From the NCBI RefSeq assembly GCF_003721435.2, contig NZ_CP054585.1, forward strand, positions 62,001 through 126,000: DNA of 64,000 nt, read 5' to 3'. The DNA comes from Halorubrum sp. CBA1229. GTDB lineage: Archaea; Halobacteriota; Halobacteria; Halobacteriales; Haloferacaceae. A program made the position numbers and the translations under genes. Of the stretch, positions 1 to 8,220 are shown piece by piece (the stretch's first letter is position 1; each line of letters begins with the position of its first letter). The notes under the pieces were generated by a model. That model saw only the letters and a list, made by a program, of their open reading frames with translations. It was not told where the DNA came from and searched no databases.

Positions 1-397
1 TCCACCCCGCGCTCAGCGTACCGCCCTGGAAGAAGCTGATCCCCAGCAGCACGCCGGAGAACAGGTACATCCAGTACGAGAGCGCGTTCAGCCGCGGGAA
101 CGCGAGGTCGTCGGCGCCGATCTGGAGCGGAACGAAGTAGTTCGCGAACCCGAAGCCGAACGGCGAGAGGAACCAGAACACCATTATCAGCCCGTGGGCC
201 GTGACCGCCTCGTTGTACGCGAGCCCGGAGAGCACCTGGTTCGCGGGGTCCCAGAGCTGGACGCGGATCAGCAGCGCGAGCACGCCGCCGAACAGCAGGA
301 AGAACAGCGCCGTGATCGTGTATAAGATTCCGATGTCCTTGTGGTTGGTCGTGACGAGCCAGCGCTTGACGGACGTCGTCGGCGGGAGCTCGCTCAT
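1..397 (-). CDS. coxA: cytochrome c oxidase subunit I (partial, cut by window edge)
   Basis: Only the first 132 residues are in the window; the gene runs off the left edge. It is the haem-copper catalytic subunit of a terminal oxidase in the cell membrane. The N-terminus reads MSELPPTTSVKRWLVTTNHK, and the TTNHKDIGILY stretch is characteristic of subunit I. A first membrane helix follows, and then a conserved helix containing AVTAHGLIMVFWFLSP, whose His is at the position of a low-spin haem ligand. The start ATG overlaps the coxB stop (ATGA), so the two genes are translationally coupled. Identification is very secure; the exact oxidase subtype cannot be judged from this fragment. Confidence 0.95.
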   Translation of the reverse strand, partial: MSELPPTTSVKRWLVTTNHKDIGILYTITALFFLLFGGVLALLIRVQLWDPANQVLSGLAYNEAVTAHGLIMVFWFLSPFGFGFANYFVPLQIGADDLAFPRLNALSYWMYLFSGVLLGISFFQGGTLSAGW

Positions 398-1164
398 GCG
401 GGGACACCTCCGACGGCGGCGGCGTCGATGCTCGCGCTGGAGGAGTTGCCGGACTCACCCTCCGTGTTCTCGTACCACTCCTCCCACTCGTCCTGCGGGA
501 TGACCGTGATCTGGCCTTTCATCGCCGAGTGTCCGGAGCCGCACAGCTCGAAGCACTCGACCCTGAACGTCGCCTCGCCGCCCTGCGCCTCGACCTCTTC
601 GGAACTCACGGAGAACCAGTTACTGTTGGACTCTCCGGGGATGGCGTCGGATTTTATCCGTAACTCCGACGAGCCGAAGTTGTGCCACACGTCGCGTGAG
701 GTCACCTCGATGTCGATCCGCTGGTCGGCCGGCACGATCATCTCTCCCGTCGTGGTGTGGCCGTTCGGGTACTCGTACTCCCAGCCGAACTGGTACCCCT
801 CGACGAGGATCTCGATGTCGCCCTCGTCGCCCGTGTCGGGACCCTCCTCGACGTAGAGGAGAATTCCGTACGCGTACACGACGAGACTAATGACGACGAT
901 CGCGCTCAGACCGAACGACAGGAAGAGCTTCTTTGCTTTCGGACCGCCCTGTCCCGTCGGGAGCTCGCCGACGGTCGGCGCGTCGAAGTCCTTTCTCGGT
1001 TCGCCCCCGTCGTCGCGGTACTTGTACACGTTCCACAGCGTGTACGCGACGACTATCGTACCAACGAGCGTACCGAGCGCGAGGAAGACGAAGAAGATCT
1101 CGTCGAAGACCTCCGCCTGCGCGCGCCAGTCGCTCCCCTGTTGCAGGATAATTGGATCTATCAT
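394..1164 (-). CDS. coxB: cytochrome c oxidase subunit II (CuA)
   Basis: 256 residues. It carries the CuA centre that receives electrons from a blue-copper protein or cytochrome and passes them to subunit I. Two membrane helices (about residues 21-44 and 79-102) precede an outward-facing cupredoxin domain. The CuA ligands are all visible: His161 in DVWHNFG, and Cys204, Glu206, Cys208, His212 and Met215 in the CFELCGSGHSAM motif. GYQFGWEYEYP is the usual aromatic electron-entry patch. I start at MIDPIILQQG; an in-frame Met 14 codons upstream adds a charged tail not expected in the family. It overlaps coxA by four bases. The C-terminus is a Ser/Ala-rich tail of unknown role. Confidence 0.96.
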   Translation of the reverse strand: MIDPIILQQGSDWRAQAEVFDEIFFVFLALGTLVGTIVVAYTLWNVYKYRDDGGEPRKDFDAPTVGELPTGQGGPKAKKLFLSFGLSAIVVISLVVYAYGILLYVEEGPDTGDEGDIEILVEGYQFGWEYEYPNGHTTTGEMIVPADQRIDIEVTSRDVWHNFGSSELRIKSDAIPGESNSNWFSVSSEEVEAQGGEATFRVECFELCGSGHSAMKGQITVIPQDEWEEWYENTEGESGNSSSASIDAAAVGGVPA

Positions 1165-1418
1165 GTTCGTCTCTCTGCTCTTGTTCCTCCCTTGGCGATG
1201 GTACACTTAGCTCTTGTGTAGCGAGACCAGAAGCGCCGGTCCGAGCCACCGCGTGAGACGCGTCTGCGACGCCGCGGGCGCGGGGTCGACCGTCCACCGA
1301 ACCGCACCGGATCGGACGTGTCTTTGAACCGGATCGGACGCGAATCGGGAGCCGAACCGGACGAGTATACGAAGGCTATTTGTACACGCGAACGGACCGG
1401 CTAATAACGAAACTCACC

Positions 1419-1874
1419 ATGGTCACACTCTCGCTCTTGAGCACGGCACTAATGGGGCTGCTCGCCGCGGCCACCTTCCTCGCCGTCGCGCAGGTCGGCG
1501 CGCAGCGAACGGCGCCCGGAACGGACGAATCGCCCGACAGATACGCCGCGGTCGTCGGTGCGCTCGCCGACATCGTTCGGAAACCGGTCGTCTGGGCCGT
1601 CGCGTTCATCGTCATCGCGGTCGGCATCGGCGGCGTCGCGTTGCTCGCGGTCGGCGACTTCGGACTGCCGGAGGGGCTCTCCGGTAGCCTCCTCGGCGTC
1701 GCCTACGCCGCTGTCGGACTGCTGGTGACCGGGTTCGTCTTCCTCGGTGCGTACTTCGGCGCCCGCGGGCGCGGGCTGGGCAACGCGCACGGCGTCGCGG
1801 CCGGCTCGTTCGCCGCGGGACTCGTCTTCCTCGTTCTCATCGCGGTCCAGCTCCTCGTCGGCGTCGTCGGCTGA
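1419..1874 (+). CDS. four-helix integral membrane protein
   Basis: 151 residues, mostly hydrophobic, with about four membrane helices (residues roughly 2-22, 55-77, 87-113 and 123-150) and a short polar segment after the first (ERTAPGTDESPDRY-like region). I recognise no family. It is transcribed away from the cox genes from a shared 250-base intergenic region, so it could be a respiratory accessory protein, but nothing in the sequence proves that. The start MVTLSLLST is chosen because it begins directly at the first helix; an ATG-less extension upstream is polar and shows no conservation signal that I can see. Function unknown. Confidence 0.7.
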   Translation: MVTLSLLSTALMGLLAAATFLAVAQVGAQRTAPGTDESPDRYAAVVGALADIVRKPVVWAVAFIVIAVGIGGVALLAVGDFGLPEGLSGSLLGVAYAAVGLLVTGFVFLGAYFGARGRGLGNAHGVAAGSFAAGLVFLVLIAVQLLVGVVG

Positions 1875-1981
1875 GACCGGTTCCGCGTCTCTTTTCTGCA
1901 GACCGGCTCGCGCCGACCGCAGGCTCTCCGGCCGTCTCGCGCCGATCGCGGGGGAAGCTCAGCGATTAAAAAAAAAATTCG

Positions 1982-2182
1982 CTACGCGACCGCGACGCCG
2001 TTCCGGGCGAGGAAGTCGCTTGCGGCCTTGATCTCGACGGGGCTGCCGATGATTCGGTAGTAGCCGTCGGCCTCGACGACGGTCACGGTGAACCGGTCCC
2101 GGAGCCGCTCTCCGATGCCCTCGAGGGCGTGACACGGGAGGACGATCTGGGTGCTGTCACGGAGGCTCGACGGATCGGGCAT
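1982..2182 (-). CDS. VNG_1110C-like small haloarchaeal protein
   Basis: 66 residues, starting MPDPSSLRDSTQIVLPCHAL. It resembles a small haloarchaeal protein family named after Halobacterium VNG_1110C; my recollection is that this family sits beside the Drg-type GTPase there too, which matches the divergent neighbour here. It is predicted to be a compact alpha/beta protein (VTVVEADGYYRIIGSP reads as a beta hairpin) with no known activity. A TATA-like GGATATAAC at 2208-2216 lies about 28 bases upstream of the ATG, which fits a leaderless transcript. Family assignment is from memory, not from a search. Confidence 0.7.
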   Translation of the reverse strand: MPDPSSLRDSTQIVLPCHALEGIGERLRDRFTVTVVEADGYYRIIGSPVEIKAASDFLARNGVAVA

Positions 2183-2207
2183 TCGACGTGCAGACGGATC
2201 GTGCGTC

Positions 2208-2216
2208 GCGGATATA
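2208..2216 (-). promoter_or_regulatory. TATA box for the VNG_1110C-like gene
   Basis: GGATATAAC on the plus strand reads GTTATATCC on the coding strand, about 28 bases before the ATG at 2182. This is the usual haloarchaeal spacing for a leaderless mRNA. Confidence 0.55.
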
Positions 2217-2342
2217 ACCGTGTCGAATCGTCAACACGATGGTGGAGATTCGCACGGTCCGCCGGGGCGTCGGAACCGCGGACGGACCGCCCGGCGGCCC
2301 GAAGGAACACCTTTAACGAGCCGAACGGCCGACTGTACGCTA

Positions 2343-3452
2343 ATGGGACTGGAAGAGGAGATTGAGGACCTCCGCGAGGAGATCGCCAACACGCCCTACA
2401 ACAAGGCCACGGAGGCCCACATCGGGCGCCTGAAGGCGAAGCTCGCGGAGAAAAAAGAGAAGCTGGAGAACCAGTCCTCCGCCGGCGGCGGTCACGGCTA
2501 CGCGGTCGAGAAGCACGGCGACGCCACGGTCGCGCTGGTCGGGTTCCCGAGCGTGGGGAAGTCCACCCTCATCAACGCCCTCACCAACGCCGACAGCGAG
2601 GTCGGCTCCTACGAGTTCACGACGCTCGACGTCAACCCCGGCATGCTGAAGTATCGCGGCGCGAACATCCAGATCCTCGACGTGCCGGGCCTGATCGAGG
2701 GCGCCGCGGGCGGTCGCGGGGGCGGGAAGGAGGTCCTCTCGGTCGTCCGGACCGCGGACCTGGTCGTGTTCATGCTCTCCGTGTTCGAGATCGAGCAGTA
2801 CGACCGCCTCCGCGAGGAGTTATACGAGACCAACATCCGGCTCGACACGGAGCCGCCGAACATCAACATCCGGAAGACCCACAAGGACGGGATCGGGGTG
2901 ACGATGAGCGACGACGTGAGCCTCGACGAGGGGACGGTCAAGCAGGTGCTCCGCGAGTACGGCTACGTCAACGCCAAGGTGACGATCCCCCACGACCTCA
3001 CGATCGACGAGCTCGTCGACGCGGTCATGGACAACCGGGAGTACCTCCCGTCGATGGTGACGGTGAACAAGGCCGACCTCATCGACAAGAGCTACCTCCC
3101 GACGGTCAAAGAGGAACTCCGCGAACGCGACCTCGACCCCGACGACGTCCTCTTCATCTCCGCGGAGAAGGAGCTCGGACTCGACGGGCTCAAAGACCGG
3201 CTCTGGGAGGAACTCGGCCTCATCCGCATTTATATGGACAAGCCCGGCCGCGGCGTCGACTACGAGGAGCCGCTGGTCTTATTCGAGGGCGACACGGTCG
3301 GCGACGCCTGCGAGAAGATCGGCGGCGAGTTCGACGAGCGGTTCAAGTTCGCGCGCGTGTCCGGTCAGAGCGCGAAACACGACGACCAGCAGGTCGGCAA
3401 GGGCCACGAGCTGGCGGACGAGGACGTGCTCCGGATCGTCGCGCGGAAGTGA
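2343..3452 (+). CDS. drg: Drg-family OBG-like GTPase with TGS domain
   Basis: 369 residues. A ribosome-associated translational GTPase of the Drg (developmentally regulated GTP-binding) family. The N-terminus is a charged helical region (LEEEIEDLREEIA through about residue 45). The GTPase core has G1 GFPSVGKST (about residues 67-75), G3 DVPGLIEGAAGGRGGGKE, and G4 NKAD (about residue 240). The C-terminal ~75 residues (RIYMDKPGRGVDYEEPLVL onward) form the TGS domain. The start MGLEEEIEDL begins exactly at the conserved N-terminal helix; an open frame extends a further 64 codons upstream but crosses the promoter region. A TTTAAC box lies about 30 bases before the ATG. Confidence 0.95.
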   Translation: MGLEEEIEDLREEIANTPYNKATEAHIGRLKAKLAEKKEKLENQSSAGGGHGYAVEKHGDATVALVGFPSVGKSTLINALTNADSEVGSYEFTTLDVNPGMLKYRGANIQILDVPGLIEGAAGGRGGGKEVLSVVRTADLVVFMLSVFEIEQYDRLREELYETNIRLDTEPPNINIRKTHKDGIGVTMSDDVSLDEGTVKQVLREYGYVNAKVTIPHDLTIDELVDAVMDNREYLPSMVTVNKADLIDKSYLPTVKEELRERDLDPDDVLFISAEKELGLDGLKDRLWEELGLIRIYMDKPGRGVDYEEPLVLFEGDTVGDACEKIGGEFDERFKFARVSGQSAKHDDQQVGKGHELADEDVLRIVARK

Positions 3453-3481
3453 GTCTGCGAGTTATCGCGTGAGTCCGTGAG

Positions 3482-4630
3482 TCAGAGCCCCAGCTCCCGG
3501 CCGAGCACGACGTGCTGTATCTCGCTGGTCCCCTCGCCGATCTCCATCAGCTTCGCGTCGCGGTAGAACCGCTGGGGAGCGAAGTCGGTCGTGTAGCCGT
3601 AGCCGCCGAGCGTCTGGACCGCCTCCTCGGCGACCTCGCGGGCGGCCTCGCTGGCGTCGAGCTTCGCCAGCGCCGACTCACGCGTCACCGACTCGCCGGC
3701 GTCGTACGTCGTCGCGGCCTTGTGCGTGAGCAGCCGCGCACGCTCGGTCTGCCGGTGCATGTGGACCACCTTGTCGCGGATCGCGTCGAACTTCGCGATC
3801 GGCTTGCCGAACTGCTCGCGCTCGCCGGCGTACTCCTTGGCGGCCTCGTAGGCGCCCTGCGCGAGCCCGACCGACAGCGCCGCGATGGAGATCCGCCCGC
3901 CGTCGAGCGTCTTCATCGTCTGCGTCCACCCGTCGCCCTCCTCGCCGAGCAGCCGGTCCTCGGGGATCCGGACGTCGTCCAACTGGATCTCGCAGGTCGG
4001 CGAGGAGTTGAGTCCCATCTTGTCCCAGACGGTCGTGACCTCGAACCCGTCGTCGTTCTCCGGGTCGACGATGAACGTCGAGATGCCGTCGTACCCCGCG
4101 CCGGGGTCGGTGACGGCCTTCACCAGCACGCTGTTGGCGACGTTGGCGTTCGTGATGAACTGCTTCGTCCCGTTCAGCACGTACTCGCCCGCGTCGGCGT
4201 CGAACTCGGCGGTCGTGTCCATGTCGGAGGCGTCGGAGCCGCTGCCGGGCTCGGTGAGCGCCCACGCGCCGATCCCGCCGCCCTCGGCGAGCGGGCGGAG
4301 CCACTCCTCCTTCTGTTCGGGCGTCCCGAACAGCTCGATAGGCTTCGCGCCCAGTGAGGTGTGGGCGGCGTACGAGAGCCCGATCCCGCCGGAGACGCGG
4401 CCCAGTTCCTCGGTGACGAGGGCGTACATGAGCTGATCGCCGCCGAGCCCGCCGTACTCCTCGCTCACCGGGACGCCCATCATATCGAGGGCGTTCAGCT
4501 CGGCGAACACCTCGTCGGGGAACCGGTGTTCGTCCTCGATCTCCTGGGCGATCGGCCGGATCTCCTCCTCGCAGAACTCCCGGACGGTGTCGCGTATCAT
4601 CCGGTGTTCCGCGGGTAGCTCGAAGTCCAT
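3482..4630 (-). CDS. acyl-CoA dehydrogenase
   Basis: 382 residues, full length for the family. An FAD enzyme that oxidises acyl-CoA to trans-2-enoyl-CoA. Visible signatures are WALTEPGSGSDASD (FAD/acyl-CoA binding), GGYGYTTDFAPQRFYRDAK, and EIGEGTSEIQ, in which Glu366 is at the position of the catalytic base of medium-chain and short-chain enzymes. Haloarchaea use such enzymes in fatty-acid and branched-chain amino-acid breakdown; chain-length preference cannot be read here. I use the ATG (MDFELPAEHR) rather than a TTG two codons upstream. It is a single gene with no obvious operon partner; its 5' end faces the kinase gene at 4776. Confidence 0.93.
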   Translation of the reverse strand: MDFELPAEHRMIRDTVREFCEEEIRPIAQEIEDEHRFPDEVFAELNALDMMGVPVSEEYGGLGGDQLMYALVTEELGRVSGGIGLSYAAHTSLGAKPIELFGTPEQKEEWLRPLAEGGGIGAWALTEPGSGSDASDMDTTAEFDADAGEYVLNGTKQFITNANVANSVLVKAVTDPGAGYDGISTFIVDPENDDGFEVTTVWDKMGLNSSPTCEIQLDDVRIPEDRLLGEEGDGWTQTMKTLDGGRISIAALSVGLAQGAYEAAKEYAGEREQFGKPIAKFDAIRDKVVHMHRQTERARLLTHKAATTYDAGESVTRESALAKLDASEAAREVAEEAVQTLGGYGYTTDFAPQRFYRDAKLMEIGEGTSEIQHVVLGRELGL

Positions 4631-4775
4631 GGGCAAGAATTGCGACCGCTCGACATAAACGATGCGAACGTTCGTGAATGTTTGGCGGCCGTCTCGGCAC
4701 GCGCACCGGCCGAACGGCGCTCTGGCCGTTCACCGAGGACGCCATTTAAGCGTCGGCGCCGCGTTCGGTTCCCAC

Positions 4776-5573
4776 ATGGAGCTCCGCCGGCTCGTGCGCG
4801 GTCGCGTGGACTGGCCCGACATCGAGCGGGTCGTCCGAGAGCTGGCGGACCGGTACGACCGCGACGAGATGCGGGTGCGCTTCCTCGACGCGGACAACTG
4901 GCTGTCGACGCCGATGGTCCTCGACGACGACCTGTTCGTGAAGGTGATCACGAGGCAGAACACGCTCGTCCACACGCTGTTCACCACCGGGCGCAACCTC
5001 GGCGCCGTCTCCGCCGGCACGGAGGGCTTCTTCGAGCGCTACGAGACCCCCTACGAGATGGCCCGTCACGAGCTGGAGGCGACGCGGAAGGTCCGCGAGC
5101 TCGGCGTCAACGCCCCGGAGCCGGTCGAGGCGCTGGAGGTCGGCGACCTCGGCGTCGTCGTGTTGGAGTACCTCCCCGAGTTTCGGACGCTCGACGAGCT
5201 CGACCGGGGGGCCGTCGGGGAGCTGGCGCCCGCGCTGTTCGAGACCCTCCGGACGATCCACGACGCCGGGCTCGCACACGGCGACCTCCGGGCGGAGAAC
5301 GTCCTCGTGCGCGACGGCGACCTGTACGTCATCGACGCGACGAGCGTGAGCGAAGAGGGCCGCGAGTCGGCGCGGTCGTACGACCTCGCGAGCGCGCTCG
5401 CCGCGCTGGAACCCCTCATCGGCGCGCCGGACGCGATCGACGCCGCGCTGGAGAGCTACTCCGCCGCCGAGCTGCTCGCGGCCCGGCGGTTCCTCGACTT
5501 CGTCGCGATCCGCCCGGACCACGACTTCGAGGCCGCGGAGCTGAAAGGGGAACTGGAGAAGCGGACGACGTAG
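4776..5573 (+). CDS. RIO/Bud32-like atypical protein kinase
   Basis: 265 residues. The C-terminal two thirds has the kinase catalytic loop HGDLRAENVLVRDGDLYVID: the Asp of HGD, the downstream Asn, and IDAT in place of DFG. Upstream LDDDLFVKVIT supplies the candidate ATP-binding Lys, and VVVLEYLPEF the hinge. This is the compact arrangement of RIO/Bud32-type lipopolysaccharide-kinase-like proteins. The N-terminal ~45 residues (RGRVDWPDIERVVREL) are specific to the haloarchaeal family. The substrate is unknown. CATTTAAG at 4742-4749 sits about 27 bases before the chosen ATG, supporting that start over an upstream Met. Confidence 0.8.
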   Translation: MELRRLVRGRVDWPDIERVVRELADRYDRDEMRVRFLDADNWLSTPMVLDDDLFVKVITRQNTLVHTLFTTGRNLGAVSAGTEGFFERYETPYEMARHELEATRKVRELGVNAPEPVEALEVGDLGVVVLEYLPEFRTLDELDRGAVGELAPALFETLRTIHDAGLAHGDLRAENVLVRDGDLYVIDATSVSEEGRESARSYDLASALAALEPLIGAPDAIDAALESYSAAELLAARRFLDFVAIRPDHDFEAAELKGELEKRTT

Positions 5574-5597
5574 CGGGACCGCGGACCCGCCGGCCTC

Positions 5598-6539
5598 TCA
5601 GGCTTCTCCCGCGGCCGGCTCCGGCGAATCGTCGGGGGATGCGGCGCGCTCTCGGCTCACGATCCAGATGCCGACGGCCATCAGGGCGCCGCCCGCGAGG
5701 AAGCCCGACCCGAGCGCCTCCCCCAGCAGCGCGGCACCGAACGCTGCCCCGACGGCGGGCTGCGCGAAGAAGAAGACGGCGACGGTCCCCGCGGAGACGT
5801 ACTCCAGGCCTTTGTACCAGAGGAACCACGCCGCCGCCGTCGACGCGAGCCCGAGGTACAACACGGCGCCGGCCGACTCGAGGGTCACCGGGAGGTCGGC
5901 CGGCGAGAGCCCGACGTACCACAGCTCGACGGCGGCGGCGACACCCAGCATCGGGACGCTCGCCAGCGACGAGTACGTCGCCGCGCGGAGCGCCCCGTGG
6001 CGCCTGACCGCGCGGAGCCCCCAGACGGTGTAGCCGGCCCACCCCGCGCTCCCGACGAGCAGGAGCGCTACGCCGACGAGGTTGCCGGCGGCGATAGACG
6101 CGATCTCGTACTGCCCCGCGATGACGACCGCGGTGCCGATCCCCGCGACGGCCATCCCGGCGGCCTTCGTCGCCGTGACCCGCTCGCCGAGCACGAGCGC
6201 GCCCAACGCGACGGTGAACACGGGCGTCAACACCGTCAGCAGCGATCCCTGACTGGCGTTCGTCAGCTCGGTGCCGACGAACTGGGTGGCGACCGTCAGC
6301 GTCACCCAGCCGCCGAGCGCCGCGAACGTCCGCCACTCCTCGCGCGCCGGTCCGGGACCGCCGCGGCCGGCGACGACGAGCCAGAGCGCTCCGGCTCCGA
6401 GCGCGACCCGGAGGAAGCCGAGCGTCATCGGCGGGACCAGCGTGAACCCCCACTTGCTGACGACGTACATCCCGCCCCACAGCGCCGCGGCTGCGAGGGG
6501 AGCGAGGGCGAACGCGTACCGTCCGAGCGTGGCTGGCAT
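5598..6539 (-). CDS. EamA-family (DMT) transporter, ten helices
   Basis: 313 residues with two EamA repeats, each of about five membrane helices. LWGGMYVVSKWGF at the first helix and FLRVALGAGALWL are typical of drug/metabolite transporters; the second repeat ends near ALLGEALGSGFLAGGALM. Such proteins export amino acids, nucleosides or small metabolites, and the substrate cannot be read from sequence. The open frame continues far upstream on this strand through the liv genes, but that is out-of-frame coding shadow; MPATLGRYAF immediately before the first helix is the sensible start. The last ~20 residues are a polar cytoplasmic tail (SREREAASPDD-like). Confidence 0.88.
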   Translation of the reverse strand: MPATLGRYAFALAPLAAAALWGGMYVVSKWGFTLVPPMTLGFLRVALGAGALWLVVAGRGGPGPAREEWRTFAALGGWVTLTVATQFVGTELTNASQGSLLTVLTPVFTVALGALVLGERVTATKAAGMAVAGIGTAVVIAGQYEIASIAAGNLVGVALLLVGSAGWAGYTVWGLRAVRRHGALRAATYSSLASVPMLGVAAAVELWYVGLSPADLPVTLESAGAVLYLGLASTAAAWFLWYKGLEYVSAGTVAVFFFAQPAVGAAFGAALLGEALGSGFLAGGALMAVGIWIVSRERAASPDDSPEPAAGEA

Positions 6540-6652
6540 GGAGTGGAAGACGGGCCGAATCGCGGTCCGTTCGCGGGAGGGCGGCGGCACGTGTTGAATA
6601 CGGCGATACGGGTCGAAGTCGGTGACGCGAGTCGAAACCGGGACGGGGAGAC

Positions 6653-7435
6653 TCAGCCGCCCAGGTACAGCTGCGAGACCTCCTCGTCGTTCAGCAGCTC
6701 CTCGGGCGTTCCCTCGAACCGGACGGTCCCTTGGTCGAGGACGTAGCCGCGGTCGGAGATGCCGAGCCCCTTCGTCACGTTCTGCTCGACCATGAGGATC
6801 GCCGTGTCCATGTCGTTGACCTCCCGGACGTCCTCGAACACGTCGTCGGCGGTGTTGGGCGCGAGCCCCGCCGACGGCTCGTCGATGAGGAGCACGTCGG
6901 GCTCCATCACCAGGGCCCGGGCGAACGCGAGCACCTGCCGCTGACCGCCGGAGAGCGTCCGCGCCTTCGCGGTGCGCTTCTCCTCGATGATCGGGAACCG
7001 GTCGTACAGCGTCCCGATCACCTCGTCGAGGCCGCCGTCGCGGGCGACGCCGCCCATCCGGAGGTTCTCGTCGATCGTCAGCGAGCCGAACACGTTGTCG
7101 GTCTGGGGGACGTAGCCGATCCCCTCGCGGACGATCGCCTCTGGCGCCATCCCGCCGATGTCGCGGCCGTGGTACTCGACGGTCCCCGTCCACGGGGTCA
7201 ACATCCCGAACGCCGTCTTGAGGACCGTCGACTTCCCGGCTCCGTTGGGGCCGACGAGACAGACGATCTCGCCCGGGTCGAGTCGGACCGAGCAGTCGTC
7301 GAGCACCTGTACCTCGCCGTACCCGCTGTCGACGCCCGACAGCGAGAGCACGGGGTCGGTTCCGCCGCGAGCCCCGTCCGCAGGCCCGGTTCCGTCGTGA
7401 GCCCCGTCCGCAGGCCCGGTTGTGTCGTCGCTCAT
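6653..7435 (-). CDS. livF: branched-chain amino acid ABC transporter ATPase LivF
   Basis: 260 residues. The second of two nucleotide-binding subunits of a Liv-type importer. Walker A is GPNGAGKST, the signature is LSGGQRQVLAFARAL, and Walker B is VLLIDEPSAGLAP; VPQTDNVFGSLT is the Q-loop region typical of LivF. The N-terminus is extended by about 28 residues containing a duplicated GPADGA(H/R)(D/G)GT unit, caused by a 30-base tandem duplication in the DNA. Its ATG overlaps the livG stop by four bases. It is the last gene of the livKHMGF operon. Confidence 0.95.
   Translation of the reverse strand: MSDDTTGPADGAHDGTGPADGARGGTDPVLSLSGVDSGYGEVQVLDDCSVRLDPGEIVCLVGPNGAGKSTVLKTAFGMLTPWTGTVEYHGRDIGGMAPEAIVREGIGYVPQTDNVFGSLTIDENLRMGGVARDGGLDEVIGTLYDRFPIIEEKRTAKARTLSGGQRQVLAFARALVMEPDVLLIDEPSAGLAPNTADDVFEDVREVNDMDTAILMVEQNVTKGLGISDRGYVLDQGTVRFEGTPEELLNDEEVSQLYLGG
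7360..7419. repeat. 30-base tandem duplication inside livF
   Basis: Two near-identical 30-base units (7360-7389 and 7390-7419) share the 20-base core GAGCCCCGTCCGCAGGCCCG and differ at two positions near the start. The unit is ten codons, so the duplication keeps frame and lengthens the LivF N-terminus outside the ATPase core. It looks like a recent replication-slippage event. Confidence 0.85.
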
Positions 7436-8220
7436 GTCCCGCCTCCGAGGTACGCGTCGATGACGCGGTCGTCGTTACGGACCCCCTCCGGCGTCCCCTC
7501 GGTCAGGACGTGTCCCTGATCGAGGACGACGATCGGGTCCGCCAGGTCCATCACGAACTCCATGTCGTGCTCGATGAGCAGGAACGTCGTCCCCTGCTCG
7601 TTGAGCCGCCGGATCTGGTCCTTGAGCTTCTTCGCCAGCGTCGGGTTCACCCCCGCCACCGGCTCGTCGAGCAGCAGCACCTCCGGCTCGGCGAGCATCG
7701 CCCGCGCGAGCTCGACGAGCTTCATCTGCCCGCCGGAGATGTCGGTCGCGGGCTGGGCGGCGAGGTGGTCGATCTCGAAGTCCGCCAGTATCCGCTCCGC
7801 CTCGGCGAGGTTCTTCGACTCGCTCTCGTCGACCGACCCCGGCGAGGTGAACAGCGTGAGGAACGACTCGCCGGGCTGTTTCCGGGGGCCGACGAGCATC
7901 GCCTCGCGGACCGTCATCCCTTCGAGCTTGCGCGGGGTCTGGAACGTCCGAATGAGCCCGTGGTCGGCGACCTCGTACGGTTCCATCCCGGTCACGTCGG
8001 TCCCGTTCACCTCGACGGTCCCGCCGTCCGGTTCGTAGAAGCCGGAGATGAGGTTAAAGAGGGTCGACTTTCCGGCGCCGTTCGGGCCGATGAGTCCGGT
8101 GATCGTGCCGCGCTCGACCGCGAACGTCGCGTGGTCGGTCGCCGCGAGCCCGCCGAACGACTTCTGGAGGTCGTTGACGCGCAGGACGGCGTCCTTCTTG
8201 GGGAGGGCGCCCTCACTCAT
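7432..8220 (-). CDS. livG: branched-chain amino acid ABC transporter ATPase LivG
   Basis: 262 residues. Nucleotide-binding subunit paired with LivF. Walker A GPNGAGKST, signature ISGGQMKLVELARAM, Walker B VLLLDEPVAGVNP, and the LivG-type insertion around TFQTPRKLEGMTV. The C-terminal DQGHVLTEGTPEGVRND is standard. I start at the ATG of MSEGALPKKD; a GTG three codons upstream (giving MAAM) is possible. Either start overlaps the livM stop and so is coupled to it, and the stop overlaps livF. Confidence 0.95.
   Translation of the reverse strand: MSEGALPKKDAVLRVNDLQKSFGGLAATDHATFAVERGTITGLIGPNGAGKSTLFNLISGFYEPDGGTVEVNGTDVTGMEPYEVADHGLIRTFQTPRKLEGMTVREAMLVGPRKQPGESFLTLFTSPGSVDESESKNLAEAERILADFEIDHLAAQPATDISGGQMKLVELARAMLAEPEVLLLDEPVAGVNPTLAKKLKDQIRRLNEQGTTFLLIEHDMEFVMDLADPIVVLDQGHVLTEGTPEGVRNDDRVIDAYLGGGT

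Noticed and set aside
1..397. Truncated coxA pseudogene
   Set aside because: The frame is open to the window edge; the truncation is only the window boundary.
5598..7193. A transporter fused to an upstream ~218-residue region
   Set aside because: The upstream part is an Arg-rich shadow of livF in another frame; the true N-terminus starts at the first membrane helix.
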